A stretch of 64,000 nt of DNA from Siphonodentalium dalli. Taxonomy: Eukaryota; Mollusca; Scaphopoda; Gadilida; Siphonodentaliidae. The position numbers and the translations under genes are program-made. Location: the NCBI GenBank assembly GCA_032622095.1, contig CP136062.1:151216875-151280874 (forward strand), given 5' to 3'. Below, in pieces: positions 22,766 to 37,523 of the stretch. The notes under the pieces are model-generated. The model was given only the letters and a program-made list of their open reading frames with translations, made no database searches and was not told the origin of the DNA. Within the stretch, counting starts at the first letter, position 1. Each line of letters opens with the position of its first letter.

Positions 22766-25700
22766 CTTAGAAAATTACGACCGAAAAATGGAAATTTAGT
22801 TTTTTGCGCTAAAGGTGTTCTTTTTACCCAATTCGTGCTCTATCAATCAAATCTGGTCCAACTTTCATCGTTTTCCAAAAAAATTATTTTACCGCCGGAC
22901 TTGGAAAATTTCGACCCAAAAATATATAGGCCCCTACAGAGGGGACAGGCCTCGTTTGTTGACCGATCGACTCCAAATTTGGTGAGGAAGTGTGTCCCCA
23001 GTAGTAATCTACATAACCAAACGCACGGGTCGCAGACTGTTGCCGATTTCAAGTTTTTAAGTGAAATCGAATGTCAGGCTGGCTTTCAGTTAGGCGTTCG
23101 ACTTGAAGAAAATATTTCAGCCCAAAAATGGATTTCGAGTTTTTTGCGCGAAACATCATGTTTTGACCCAATTCGTGGTCCCCCACTCGAATCTGGTCAA
23201 AATTGTGAAGGAAACTCGAAAAGGAAATTCGAATGTCAGTCTGAAGTGTGAAGTTGGTTAGGCGTTCGGCGTTCGACATTCGTTTAACATTCAACTTAGA
23301 AAATTTCGACCGAAAAATGGAAATTTAGATTTTTGCGCTAAAGGTGTTCTTTTTACCCAATTCGTGCTCTATCAATCAAATCTGGTCCAACTTTCATCGT
23401 TTTCCCAAAATTTTATTTTACCGCGGACAGAAAATTTCGACCCAAAAATATATAGGCCCCTACAGAGGGGACAGGCCTCGTTTGTTGACCGATCGACTCC
23501 AAATTTGGTGAGGAAGTGCGTCCCCAGTAGTAATCTTCATAACCAAACGCACGGGTCGCAGACTGTTGCCGATTTCAAGTTTTTAAGTGAAATCGAATGT
23601 CAGGCTGGCTTTCAGTTAGGCGTTCGACTTAGAAAATATTTCAGCCCAAAAATGGATTTCGAGATTTTTGCGCGAAACATCATGTTTTGACCCAATTCGT
23701 GCTCCCCCACTCGAATCTGGTCAAAATTGTGAAGGAAACTCGAAAAGGAAATTCGAATGTCAGTCTGAAGTGTGAAGTTGGTTAGGCGTTCGGCGTTCGA
23801 CATTCGTTTAACATTCAACTTAGAAAATTTCGACCGAAAAATGGAAATTTATTTTTTTGCGCTAAAGGTGTTCTTTTTACCCAATTCGTGCTCTATCAAT
23901 CAAATCTGGTCCAACTTTCATCGTTTTCCAAAAAATTTATTTTACCGCCGGACTTGGAAAATTTCGACCCAAAAATATATAGGCCCCTACAGAGGGGACA
24001 GGCCTCGTTTGTTGACCGATCGACTCCAAATTTGGTGAGGAAGTGTGTCCCCAGTAGTAATCTTCATAACCAAACGCACGGGTCGCAGACTGTTGCCGAT
24101 TTCAAGTTTTTAAGTGAAATCGAATGTCAGGCTGGCTTTCAGTTAGGCGTTCGTTCGACTTAAGAAAATATTTCAGCCCAAAAATGGATTTCGAGTTTTT
24201 TGCTCGAAACATCATGTTTTGACCCAATTCGTGCTCCCCCACTCGAATCTGGTCAAAATTGTGAAGGAAACTCGAAAAGGAAATTCGAATGTCAGTCTGA
24301 AGTGTGAAGTTGGTTAGGCGTTCGGCGTTCGACATTCGTTTAACATTCAACTTAGAAAATTTCGACCGAAAAATGGAAATTTAGTTTTTTACGCTAAAGG
24401 TGTTCTTTTTACCCAATTCGTGCTATCATTCAAATCTGGTCCAACTTTCATCGTTTTCCAAAAATTTTATTTTACCGCCGGACAGAAAATTTCGACCCAA
24501 AAATATATAGGCCCCTACAGAGGGGACAGGCCTCGTTTGTTGACCGATCGACTCCAAATTTGGTGAGGAAGTGCCGTCCCCAGTAGTAATCTTCATAACC
24601 AAACGCACGGGTCGCAGACTGTTGCCGATTTCAAGTTTTTAAGTGAAATCGAATGTCAGGCTGGCTTTCAGTTAGGCGTTCGACTTAGAAAATATTTCAG
24701 CCCAAAAATGGATTTCGAGTTTTTTGCGCGAAACATCATGTTTTGACCCAATTCGTGCTCCCCCACTCGAATCTGGTCAAAATTGTGAAGGAAACTCGAA
24801 AAGGAAATTCGAATGTCAGTCTGAAGTGTGAAGTTGGTTAGGCGTTCGGCGTTCGACATTCGTTTAACATTCAACTTAGAAAATTTCGACCGAAAAATGG
24901 AAATTTAGATTTTTGCGCTAAAGGTGTTCTTTTTACCCAATTCGTGCTCTATCAATCAAATCTGGTCCAACTTTCATCGTTTTCCAAAAATTTTATTTTA
25001 CCGCCGGACAGAAAATTTCGACCCAAAAATATATAGGCCCCCTACAGAGGGTACAGGCCTCGTTTGTTGACCGATCGACTCCAAATTTGGTGAGGAAGTG
25101 CCGTCCCCAGTAGTAATCTTCATAACCAAACGCACGGGTCGCAGACTGTTGCCGATTTCAAGTTTTTAAGTGAAATCGAATGTCAGGCTGGCTTTCAGTT
25201 AGGCGTTGGACTTAGAAAATATTTCAGCCCAAAAATGGATTTCGAGATTTTTGCGCGAAACATCATGTTTTGACCCAATTCGTGCTCCCCCACTCGAATC
25301 TGGTCAAAATTGTGAAGGAAACTCGAAAAGGAAATTCGAATGTCAGTCTGAAGTGTGAAGTTGGTTAGGCGTTCGGCGTTCGACATTCGTTTAACATTCA
25401 ACTTAGAAAATTTCGACCGAAAAATGGAAATTTATTTTTTTGCGCTAAAGGTGTTCTTTTTACCCAATTCGTGCTCTATCAATCAAATCTGGTCCAACTT
25501 TCATCGTTTTCCAAAAAATTTATTTTACCGCCGGACTTGGAAAATTTCGACCCAAAAATATATAGGCCCCTACAGAGGGGACAGGCCTCGTTTGTTGACC
25601 GATCGACTCCAAATTTGGTGAGGAAGTGTGTCCCCAGTAGTAATCTTCATAACCAAACGCACGGGTCGCAGACTGTTGCCGATTTCAAGTTTTTAAGTGA

Positions 25701-28700
25701 AATCGAATGTCAGGCTGGCTTTCAGTTAGGCGTTCGTTCGACTTAAGAAAATATTTCAGCCCAAAAATGGATTTCGAGTTTTTTGCTCGAAACATCATGT
25801 TTTGACCCAATTCGTGCTCCCCCACTCGAATCTGGTCAAAATTGTGAAGGAAACTCGAAAAGGAAATTCGAATGTCAGTCTGAAGTGTGAAGTTGGTTAG
25901 GCGTTCGGCGTTCGACATTCGTTTAACATTCAACTTAGAAAATTTCGACCGAAAAATGGAAATTTAGTTTTTTACGCTAAAGGTGTTCTTTTTACCCAAT
26001 TCGTGCTATCATTCAAATCTGGTCCAACTTTCATCGTTTTCCAAAAATTTTATTTTACCGCCGGACAGAAAATTTCGACCCAAAAATATATAGGCCCCTA
26101 CAGAGGGGACAGGCCTCGTTTGTTGACCGATCGACTCCAAATTTGGTGAGGAAGTGCCGTCCCCAGTAGTAATCTTCATAACCAAACGCACGGGTCGCAG
26201 ACTGTTGCCGATTTCAAGTTTTTAAGTGAAATCGAATGTCAGGCTGGCTTTCAGTTAGGCGTTCGACTTAGAAAATATTTCAGCCCAAAAATGGATTTCG
26301 AGTTTTTTGCGCGAAACATCATGTTTTGACCCAATTCGTGCTCCCCCACTCGAATCTGGTCAAAATTGTTAAGGAAACTCGAAAAGGAAATTCGAATGTC
26401 AGTCTGAAGTGTGAAGTTGGTTAGGAGTTCGGCGTTCGACATTCGTTTAACATTCAACTTAGAAAATTTCGACCGAAAAATGGAAATTTAGATTTTTGCG
26501 CTAAAGGTGTTCTTTTTACCCAATTCGTGCTCTATCAATCAAATCTGGTCCAACTTTCATCGTTTTCCAAAAATTTTATTTTACCGCCGGACAGAAAATT
26601 TCGACCCAAAAATATATAGGCCCCCTACAGAGGGTACAGGCCTCGTTTGTTGACCGATCGACTCCAAATTTGGTGAGGAAGTGCCGTCCCCAGTAGTAAT
26701 CTTCATAACCAAACGCACGGGTCGCAGACTGTTGCCGATTTCAAGTTTTTAAGTGAAATCGAATGTCAGGCTGGCTTTCAGTTAGGCGTTCGACTTAGAA
26801 AATATTTCAGCCCAAAAATGGATTTCGAGTTTTTTGCGCGAAACATCATGTTTTGACCCAATTCGTGCTCCCCCACTCGAATCTGGTCAAAATTGTGAAG
26901 GAAACTCGAAAAGGAAATTCGAATGTCAGTCTGAAGTGTGAAGTTGGTTAGGCGTTCGGCGTTCGACATTCGTTTAACATTCAACTTAGAAAATTACGAC
27001 CGAAAAATGGAAATTTAGTTTTTTGCGCTAAAGGTGTTCTTTTTACCCAATTCGTGCTCTATCAATCAAATCTGGTCCAACTTTCATCGTTTTCCAAAAA
27101 AATTATTTTACCGCCGGACTTGGAAAATTTCGACCCAAAAATATATAGGCCCCTACAGAGGGGACAGGCCTCGTTTGTTGACCGATCGACTCCAAATTTG
27201 GTGAGGAAGTGTGTCCCCAGTAGTAATCTACATAACCAAACGCACGGGTCGCAGACTGTTGCCGATTTCAAGTTTTTAAGTGAAATCGAATGTCAGGCTG
27301 GCTTTCAGTTAGGCGTTCGACTTGAAGAAAATATTTCAGCCCAAAAATGGATTTCGAGTTTTTTGCGCGAAACATCATGTTTTGACCCAATTCGTGGTCC
27401 CCCACTCGAATCTGGTCAAAATTGTGAAGGAAACTCGAAAAGGAAATTCGAATGTCAGTCTGAAGTGTGAAGTTGGTTAGGCGTTCGGCGTTCGACATTC
27501 GTTTAACATTCAACTTAGAAAATTTCGACCGAAAAATGGAAATTTAGATTTTTGCGCTAAAGGTGTTCTTTTTACCCAATTCGTGCTCTATCAATCAAAT
27601 CTGGTCCAACTTTCATCGTTTTCCCAAAATTTTATTTTACCGCGGACAGAAAATTTCGACCCAAAAATATATAGGCCCCTACAGAGGGGACAGGCCTCGT
27701 TTGTTGACCGATCGACTCCAAATTTGGTGAGGAAGTGCGTCCCCAGTAGTAATCTTCATAACCAAACGCACGGGTCGCAGACTGTTGCCGATTTCAAGTT
27801 TTTAAGTGAAATCGAATGTCAGGCTGGCTTTCAGTTAGGCGTTCGACTTAGAAAATATTTCAGCCCAAAAATGGATTTCGAGATTTTTGCGCGAAACATC
27901 ATGTTTTGACCCAATTCGTGCTCCCCCACTCGAATCTGGTCAAAATTGTGAAGGAAACTCGAAAAGGAAATTCGAATGTCAGTCTGAAGTGTGAAGTTGG
28001 TTAGGCGTTCGGCGTTCGACATTCGTTTAACATTCAACTTAGAAAATTTCGACCGAAAAATGGAAATTTATTTTTTTGCGCTAAAGGTGTTCTTTTTACC
28101 CAATTCGTGCTCTATCAATCAAATCTGGTCCAACTTTCATCGTTTTCCAAAAAATTTATTTTACCGCCGGACTTGGAAAATTTCGACCCAAAAATATATA
28201 GGCCCCTACAGAGGGGACAGGCCTCGTTTGTTGACCGATCGACTCCAAATTTGGTGAGGAAGTGTGTCCCCAGTAGTAATCTTCATAACCAAACGCACGG
28301 GTCGCAGACTGTTGCCGATTTCAAGTTTTTAAGTGAAATCGAATGTCAGGCTGGCTTTCAGTTAGGCGTTCGTTCGACTTAAGAAAATATTTCAGCCCAA
28401 AAATGGATTTCGAGTTTTTTGCTCGAAACATCATGTTTTGACCCAATTCGTGCTCCCCCACTCGAATCTGGTCAAAATTGTGAAGGAAACTCGAAAAGGA
28501 AATTCGAATGTCAGTCTGAAGTGTGAAGTTGGTTAGGCGTTCGGCGTTCGACATTCGTTTAACATTCAACTTAGAAAATTTCGACCGAAAAATGGAAATT
28601 TAGTTTTTTACGCTAAAGGTGTTCTTTTTACCCAATTCGTGCTATCATTCAAATCTGGTCCAACTTTCATCGTTTTCCAAAAATTTTATTTTACCGCCGG

Positions 28701-31202
28701 ACAGAAAATTTCGACCCAAAAATATATAGGCCCCTACAGAGGGGACAGGCCTCGTTTGTTGACCGATCGACTCCAAATTTGGTGAGGAAGTGCCGTCCCC
28801 AGTAGTAATCTTCATAACCAAACGCACGGGTCGCAGACTGTTGCCGATTTCAAGTTTTTAAGTGAAATCGAATGTCAGGCTGGCTTTCAGTTAGGCGTTC
28901 GACTTAGAAAATATTTCAGCCCAAAAATGGATTTCGAGTTTTTTGCGCGAAACATCATGTTTTGACCCAATTCGTGCTCCCCCACTCGAATCTGGTCAAA
29001 ATTGTGAAGGAAACTCGAAAAGGAAATTCGAATGTCAGTCTGAAGTGTGAAGTTGGTTAGGCGTTCGGCGTTCGACATTCGTTTAACATTCAACTTAGAA
29101 AATTTCGACCGAAAAATGGAAATTTAGATTTTTGCGCTAAAGGTGTTCTTTTTACCCAATTCGTGCTCTATCAATCAAATCTGGTCCAACTTTCATCGTT
29201 TTCCAAAAATTTTATTTTACCGCCGGACAGAAAATTTCGACCCAAAAATATATAGGCCCCCTACAGAGGGTACAGGCCTCGTTTGTTGACCGATCGACTC
29301 CAAATTTGGTGAGGAAGTGCCGTCCCCAGTAGTAATCTTCATAACCAAACGCACGGGTCGCAGACTGTTGCCGATTTCAAGTTTTTAAGTGAAATCGAAT
29401 GTCAGGCTGGCTTTCAGTTAGGCGTTGGACTTAGAAAATATTTCAGCCCAAAAATGGATTTCGAGATTTTTGCGCGAAACATCATGTTTTGACCCAATTC
29501 GTGCTCCCCCACTCGAATCTGGTCAAAATTGTGAAGGAAACTCGAAAAGGAAATTCGAATGTCAGTCTGAAGTGTGAAGTTGGTTAGGCGTTCGGCGTTC
29601 GACATTCGTTTAACATTCAACTTAGAAAATTTCGACCGAAAAATGGAAATTTATTTTTTTGCGCTAAAGGTGTTCTTTTTACCCAATTCGTGCTCTATCA
29701 ATCAAATCTGGTCCAACTTTCATCGTTTTCCAAAAAATTTATTTTACCGCCGGACTTGGAAAATTTCGACCCAAAAATATATAGGCCCCTACAGAGGGGA
29801 CAGGCCTCGTTTGTTGACCGATCGACTCCAAATTTGGTGAGGAAGTGTGTCCCCAGTAGTAATCTTCATAACCAAACGCACGGGTCGCAGACTGTTGCCG
29901 ATTTCAAGTTTTTAAGTGAAATCGAATGTCAGGCTGGCTTTCAGTTAGGCGTTCGTTCGACTTAAGAAAATATTTCAGCCCAAAAATGGATTTCGAGTTT
30001 TTTGCTCGAAACATCATGTTTTGACCCAATTCGTGCTCCCCCACTCGAATCTGGTCAAAATTGTGAAGGAAACTCGAAAAGGAAATTCGAATGTCAGTCT
30101 GAAGTGTGAAGTTGGTTAGGCGTTCGGCGTTCGACATTCGTTTAACATTCAACTTAGAAAATTTCGACCGAAAAATGGAAATTTAGTTTTTTACGCTAAA
30201 GGTGTTCTTTTTACCCAATTCGTGCTATCATTCAAATCTGGTCCAACTTTCATCGTTTTCCAAAAATTTTATTTTACCGCCGGACAGAAAATTTCGACCC
30301 AAAAATATATAGGCCCCTACAGAGGGGACAGGCCTCGTTTGTTGACCGATCGACTCCAAATTTGGTGAGGAAGTGCCGTCCCCAGTAGTAATCTTCATAA
30401 CCAAACGCACGGGTCGCAGACTGTTGCCGATTTCAAGTTTTTAAGTGAAATCGAATGTCAGGCTGGCTTTCAGTTAGGCGTTCGACTTAGAAAATATTTC
30501 AGCCCAAAAATGGATTTCGAGTTTTTTGCGCGAAACATCATGTTTTGACCCAATTCGTGCTCCCCCACTCGAATCTGGTCAAAATTGTGAAGGAAACTCG
30601 AAAAGGAAATTCGAATGTCAGTCTGAAGTGTGAAGTTGGTTAGGAGTTCGGCGTTCGACATTCGTTTAACATTCAACTTAGAAAATTTCGACCGAAAAAT
30701 GGAAATTTAGATTTTGCGCTAAAGGTGTTCTTTTTACCCAATTCGTGCTCTATCAATCAAATCTGGTCCAACTTTCATCGTTTTCCAAAAATTTTATTTT
30801 ACCGCCGGACAGAAAATTTCGACCCAAAAATATATAGGCCCCCTACAGAGGGTACAGGCCTCGTTTGTTGACCGATCGACTCCAAATTTGGTGAGGAAGT
30901 GCCGTCCCCAGTAGTAATCTTCATAACCAAACGCACGGGTCGCAGACTGTTGCCGATTTCAAGTTTTTAAGTGAAATCGAATGTCAGGCTGGCTTTCAGT
31001 TAGGCGTTCGACTTAGAAAATATTTCAGCCCAAAAATGGATTTCGAGTTTTTTGCGCGAAACATCATGTTTTGACCCAATTCGTGCTCCCCCACTCGAAT
31101 CTGGTCAAAATTGTGAAGGAAACTCGAAAAGGAAATTCGAATGTCAGTCTGAAGTGTGAAGTTGGTTAGGCGTTCGGCGTTCGACATTCGTTTAACATTC
31201 AA
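22766..31202 (+). repeat. Higher-order repeat: two copies of an 8-unit block (4,219 and 4,218 bp)
   Basis: Anchor spacings read 529, 524, 532, 524, 527, 532, 524, 527 and then repeat (last value 526). Private mutations recur exactly one block apart: GGCGTTGGACTT at 25,203 and 29,422, TTAGGAGTTCGG at 26,422 and 30,641, CTTGAAGAAAATATT at 23,102 and 27,321, AATCTACATAACC at 23,007 and 27,226. Very few differences separate the two copies, for example one lost T near 30,714. Confidence 0.93.
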
Positions 31203-34200
31203 CTTAGAAAATTTCGACCGAAAAATGGAAATTTAGATTTTTGCGCTAAAGGTGTTCTTTTTACCCAATTCGTGCTCTATCAATCAAATCTGGTCCAACT
31301 TTCATCGTTTTCCAAAAATTTTATTTTACCGCGGACAGAAAATTTCGACCCAAAAATATATAGGCCCCTACAGAGGGGACAGGCCTCGTTTGTTGACCGA
31401 TCGACTCCAAATTTGGTGAGGAAGTGCGTCCCCAGTAGTAATCTTCATAACCAAACGCACGGGTCGCAGACTGTTGCCGATTTCAAGTTTTTAAGTGAAA
31501 TCGAATGTCAGGCTGGCTTTCAGTTAGGCGTTCGACTTAGAAAATATTTCAGCCCAAAAATGGATTTCGAGATTTTTGCGCGAAACATCATGTTTTGACC
31601 CAATTCGTGCTCCCCCACTCGAATCTGGTCAAAATTGTGAAGGAAACTCGAAAAGGAAATTCGAATGTCAGTCTGAAGTGTGAAGTTGGTTAGGCGTTCG
31701 GCGTTCGACATTCGTTTAACATTCAACTTAGAAAATTTCGACCGAAAAATGGAAATTTATTTTTTTGCGCTAAAGGTGTTCTTTTTACCCAATTCGTGCT
31801 CTATCAATCAAATCTGGTCCAACTTTCATCGTTTTCCAAAAAATTTATTTTACCGCCGGACTTGGAAAATTTCGACCCAAAAATATATAGGCCCCTACAG
31901 AGGGGACAGGCCTCGTTTGTTGACCGATCGACTCCAAATTTGGTGAGGAAGTGTGTCCCCAGTAGTAATCTTCATAACCAAACGCACGGGTCGCAGACTG
32001 TTGCCGATTTCAAGTTTTTAAGTGAAATCGAATGTCAGGCTGGCTTTCAGTTAGGCGTTCGTTCGACTTAAGAAAATATTTCAGCCCAAAAATGGATTTC
32101 GAGTTTTTTGCTCGAAACATCATGTTTTGACCCAATTCGTGCTCCCCCACTCGAATCTGGTCAAAATTGTGAAGGAAACTCGAAAAGGAAATTCGAATGT
32201 CAGTCTGAAGTGTGAAGTTGGTTAGGCGTTCGGCGTTCGACATTCGTTTAACATTCAACTTAGAAAATTTCGACCGAAAAATGGAAATTTAGTTTTTTAC
32301 GCTAAAGGTGTTCTTTTTACCCAATTCGTGCTATCATTCAAATCTGGTCCAACTTTCATCGTTTTCCAAAAATTTTATTTTACCGCCGGACAGAAAATTT
32401 CGACCCAAAAATATATAGGCCCCTACAGAGGGGACAGGCCTCGTTTGTTGACCGATCGACTCCAAATTTGGTGAGGAAGTGCCGTCCCCAGTAGTAATCT
32501 TCATAACCAAACGCACGGGTCGCAGACTGTTGCCGATTTCAAGTTTTTAAGTGAAATCGAATGTCAGGCTGGCTTTCAGTTAGGCGTTCGACTTAGAAAA
32601 TATTTCAGCCCAAAAATGGATTTCGAGTTTTTTGCGCGAAACATCATGTTTTGACCCAATTCGTGCTCCCCCACTCGAATCTGGTCAAAATTGTGAAGGA
32701 AACTCGAAAAGGAAATTCGAATGTCAGTCTGAAGTGTGAAGTTGGTTAGGCGTTCGGCGTTCGACATTCGTTTAACATTCAACTTAGAAAATTTCGACCG
32801 AAAAATGGAAATTTAGATTTTGCGCTAAAGGTGTTCTTTTTACCCAATTCGTGCTCTATCAATCAAATCTGGTCCAACTTTCATCGTTTTCCAAAAATTT
32901 TATTTTACCGCCGGACAGAAAATTTCGACCCAAAAATATATAGGCCCCCTACAGAGGGTACAGGCCTCGTTTGTTGACCGATCGACTCCAAATTTGGTGA
33001 GGAAGTGCCGTCCCCAGTAGTAATCTTCATAACCAAACGCACGGGTCGCAGACTGTTGCCGATTTCAAGTTTTTAAGTGAAATCGAATGTCAGGCTGGCT
33101 TTCAGTTAGGCGTTCGACTTAGAAAATATTTCAGCCCAAAAATGGATTTCGAGTTTTTTGCGCGAAACATCATGTTTTGACCCAATTCGTGCTCCCCCAC
33201 TCGAATCTGGTCAAAATTGTGAAGGAAACTCGAAAAGGAAATTCGAATGTCAGTCTGAAGTGTGAAGTTGGTTAGGCGTTCGGCGTTCGACATTCGTTTA
33301 ACATTCAACTTAGAAAATTTCGACCGAAAAATGGAAATTTAGATTTTTGCGCTAAAGGTGTTCTTTTTACCCAATTCGTGCTCTATCAATCAAATCTGGT
33401 CCAACTTTCATCGTTTTCCAAAAATTTTATTTTACCGCGGACAGAAAATTTCGACCCAAAAATATATAGGCCCCTACAGAGGGGACAGGCCTCGTTTGTT
33501 GACCGATCGACTCCAAATTTGGTGAGGAAGTGCGTCCCCAGTAGTAATCTTCATAACCAAACGCACGGGTCGCAGACTGTTGCCGATTTCAAGTTTTTAA
33601 GTGAAATCGAATGTCAGGCTGGCTTTCAGTTAGGCGTTCGACTTAGAAAATATTTCAGCCCAAAAATGGATTTCGAGATTTTTGCGCGAAACATCATGTT
33701 TTGACCCAATTCGTGCTCCCCCCACTCGAATCTGGTCAAAATTGTGAAGGAAACTCGAAAAGGAAATTCGAATGTCAGTCTGAAGTGTGAAGTTGGTTAG
33801 GCGTTCGGCGTTCGACATTCGTTTAACATTCAACTTAGAAAATTTCGACCGAAAAATGGAAATTTATTTTTTTGCGCTAAAGGTGTTCTTTTTACCCAAT
33901 TCGTGCTCTATCAATCAAATCTGGTCCAACTTTCATCGTTTTCCAAAAAATTTATTTTACCGCCGGACTTGGAAAATTTCGACCCAAAAATATATAGGCC
34001 CCTACAGAGGGGACAGGCCTCGTTTGTTGACCGATCGACTCCAAATTTGGTGAGGAAGTGTGTCCCCAGTAGTAATCTTCATAACCAAACGCACGGGTCG
34101 CAGACTGTTGCCGATTTCAAGTTTTTAAGTGAAATCGAATGTCAGGCTGGCTTTCAGTTAGGCGTTCGTTCGACTTAAGAAAATATTTCAGCCCAAAAAT

Positions 34201-37200
34201 GGATTTCGAGTTTTTTGCTCGAAACATCATGTTTTGACCCAATTCGTGCTCCCCCACTCGAATCTGGTCAAAATTGTGAAGGAAACTCGAAAAGGAAATT
34301 CGAATGTCAGTCTGAAGTGTGAAGTTGGTTAGGCGTTCGGCGTTCGACATTCGTTTAACATTCAACTTAGAAAATTTCGACCGAAAAATGGAAATTTAGT
34401 TTTTTACGCTAAAGGTGTTCTTTTTACCCAATTCGTGCTATCATTCAAATCTGGTCCAACTTTCATCGTTTTCCAAAAATTTTATTTTACCGCCGGACAG
34501 AAAATTTCGACCCAAAAATATATAGGCCCCTACAGAGGGGACAGGCCTCGTTTGTTGACCGATCGACTCCAAATTTGGTGAGGAAGTGCCGTCCCCAGTA
34601 GTAATCTTCATAACCAAACGCACGGGTCGCAGACTGTTGCCGATTTCAAGTTTTTAAGTGAAATCGAATGTCAGGCTGGCTTTCAGTTAGGCGTTCGACT
34701 TAGAAAATATTTCAGCCCAAAAATGGATTTCGAGTTTTTTGCGCGAAACATCATGTTTTGACCCAATTCGTGCTCCCCCACTCGAATCTGGTCAAAATTG
34801 TGAAGGAAACTCGAAAAGGAAATTCGAATGTCAGTCTGAAGTGTGAAGTTGGTTAGGCGTTCGGCGTTCGACATTCGTTTAACATTCAACTTAGAAAATT
34901 TCGACCGAAAAATGGAAATTTAGATTTTTGCGCTAAAGGTGTTCTTTTTACCCAATTCGTGCTCTATCAATCAAATCTGGTCCAACTTTCATCGTTTTCC
35001 AAAATTTTTATTTTACCGCCGGACAGAAAATTTCGACCCAAAAATATATAGGCCCCCTACAGAGGGTACAGGCCTCGTTTGTTGACCGATCGACTCCAAA
35101 TTTGGTGAGGAAGTGCCGTCCCCAGTAGTAATCTTCATAACCAAACGCACGGGTCGCAGACTGTTGCCGATTTCAAGTTTTTAAGTGAAATCGAATGTCA
35201 GGCTGGCTTTCAGTTAGGCGTTCGACTTAGAAAATATTTCAGCCCAAAAATGGATTTCGAGTTTTTTGCGCGAAACATCATGTTTTGACCCAATTCGTGC
35301 TCCCCCACTCGAATCTGGTCAAAATTGTGAAGGAAACTCGAAAAGGAAATTCGAATGTCAGTCTGAAGTGTGAAGTTGGTTAGGCGTTCGGCGTTCGACA
35401 TTCGTTTAACATTCAACTTAGAAAATTTCGACCGAAAAATGGAAATTTAGATTTTTGCGCTAAAGGTGTTCTTTTTACCCAATTCGTGCTCTATCAATCA
35501 AATCTGGTCCAACTTTCATCGTTTTCCAAAATTTTTATTTTACCGCGGACAGAAAATTTCGACCCAAAAATATATAGGCCCCTACAGAGGGGACAGGCCT
35601 CGTTTGTTGACCGATCGACTCCAAATTTGGTGAGGAAGTGCGTCCCCAGTAGTAATCTTCATAACCAAACGCACGGGTCGCAGACTGTTGCCGATTTCAA
35701 GTTTTTAAGTGAAATCGAATGTCAGGCTGGCTTTCAGTTAGGCGTTCGACTTAGAAAATATTTCAGCCCAAAAATGGATTTCGAGTTTTTTGCGCGAAAC
35801 ATCATGTTTTGACCCAATTCGTGCTCCCCCACTCGAATCTGGTCAAAATTGTGAAGGAAACTCGAAAAGGAAATTCGAATGTCAGTCTGAAGTGTGAAGT
35901 TGGTTAGGCGTTCGGCGTTCGACATTCGTTTAACATTCAACTTAGAAAATTTCGACCGAAAAATGGAAATTTAGTTTTTTGCGCTAAAGGTGTTCTTTTT
36001 ACCCAATTCGTGCTCTATCAAACAAATCTGGTCCAACTTTCATCGTTTTCCAAAAAAATTATTTTACCGCCGGACTTTGAAAATATCGACCCAAAAATAT
36101 ATAGGCCCCTACAGAGGGGACAGGCCTCGTTTGTTGACCGATCGACTCCAAATTTGGTGAGGAAGTGTGTCCCCAGTAGTAATCTTCATAACCAAACGCA
36201 CGGGTCGCAGACTGTTGCCGATTTCAAGTTTTTAAGTGAAATCGAATGTCAGGCTGGCTTTCAGTTAGGCGTTCGTTCGACTTAAGAAAATATTTCAGCC
36301 CAAAAATGGATTTCGAGTTTTTTGCTCGAAACATCATGTTTTGACCCAATTCGTGCTCCCCCACTCGAATCTGGTCAAAATTGTGAAGGAAACTCGAAAA
36401 GGAAATTCGAATGTCAGTCTGAAGTGTGAAGTTGGTTAGGCGTTCGGCGTTCGACATTCGTTTAACATTCAACTTAGAAAATTTCGACCGAAAAATGGAA
36501 ATTTAGTTTTTTACGCTAAAGGTGTTCTTTTTACCCAATTCGTGCTATCATTCAAATCTGGTCCAACTTTCATCGTTTTCCAAAAATTTTATTTTACCGC
36601 CGGACAGAAAATTTCGACCCAAAAATATATAGGCCCCTACAGAGGGGACAGGCCTCGTTTGTTGACCGATCGACTCCAAATTTGGTGAGGAAGTGCCGTC
36701 CCCAGTAGTAATCTTCATAACCAAACGCACGGGTCGCAGACTGTTGCCGATTTCAAGTTTTTAAGTGAAATCGAATGTCAGGCTGGCTTTCAGTTAGGCG
36801 TTCGACTTAGAAAATATTTCAGCCCAAAAATGGATTTCGAGTTTTTTGCGCGAAACATCATGTTTTGACCCAATTCGTGCTCCCCCACTCGAATCTGGTC
36901 AAAATTGTGAAGGAAACTCGAAAAGGAAATTCGAATGTCAGTCTGAAGTGTGAAGTTGGTTAGGCGTTCGGCGTTCGACATTCGTTTAACATTCAACTTA
37001 GAAAATTTCGACCGAAAAATGGAAATTTAGATTTTTGCGCTAAAGGTGTTCTTTTTACCCAATTCGTGCTCTATCAATCAAATCTGGTCCAACTTTCATC
37101 GTTTTCCAAAAATTTTATTTTACCGCCGGACAGAAAATTTCGACCCAAAAATATATAGGCCCCCTACAGAGGGTACAGGCCTCGTTTGTTGACCGATCGA

Positions 37201-37523
37201 CTCCAAATTTGGTGAGGAAGTGCCGTCCCCAGTAGTAATCTTCATAACCAAACGCACGGGTCGCAGACTGTTGCCGATTTCAAGTTTTTAAGTGAAATCG
37301 AATGTCAGGCTGGCTTTCAGTTAGGCGTTCGACTTAGAAAATATTTCAGCCCAAAAATGGATTTCGAGTTTTTTGCGCGAAACATCATGTTTTGACCCAA
37401 TTCGTGCTCCCCCACTCGAATCTGGTCAAAATTGTGAAGGAAACTCGAAAAGGAAATTCGAATGTCAGTCTGAAGTGTGAAGTTGGTTAGGCGTTCGGCG
37501 TTCGACATTCGTTTAACATTCAA
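31203..37523 (+). repeat. Higher-order repeat: three copies of a 4-unit block (~2,107 bp)
   Basis: Anchors at 31,202, 33,308, 35,416 and 37,523 are 2,106, 2,108 and 2,107 bp apart. Each block contains one unit with the CGTTCGTTCGACTTAAGAAA variant followed by a unit with GCTATCATTCAAATC. Block membership is related to the neighbouring 8-unit block, whose two halves are variants of the same 4-unit pattern. Confidence 0.9.
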
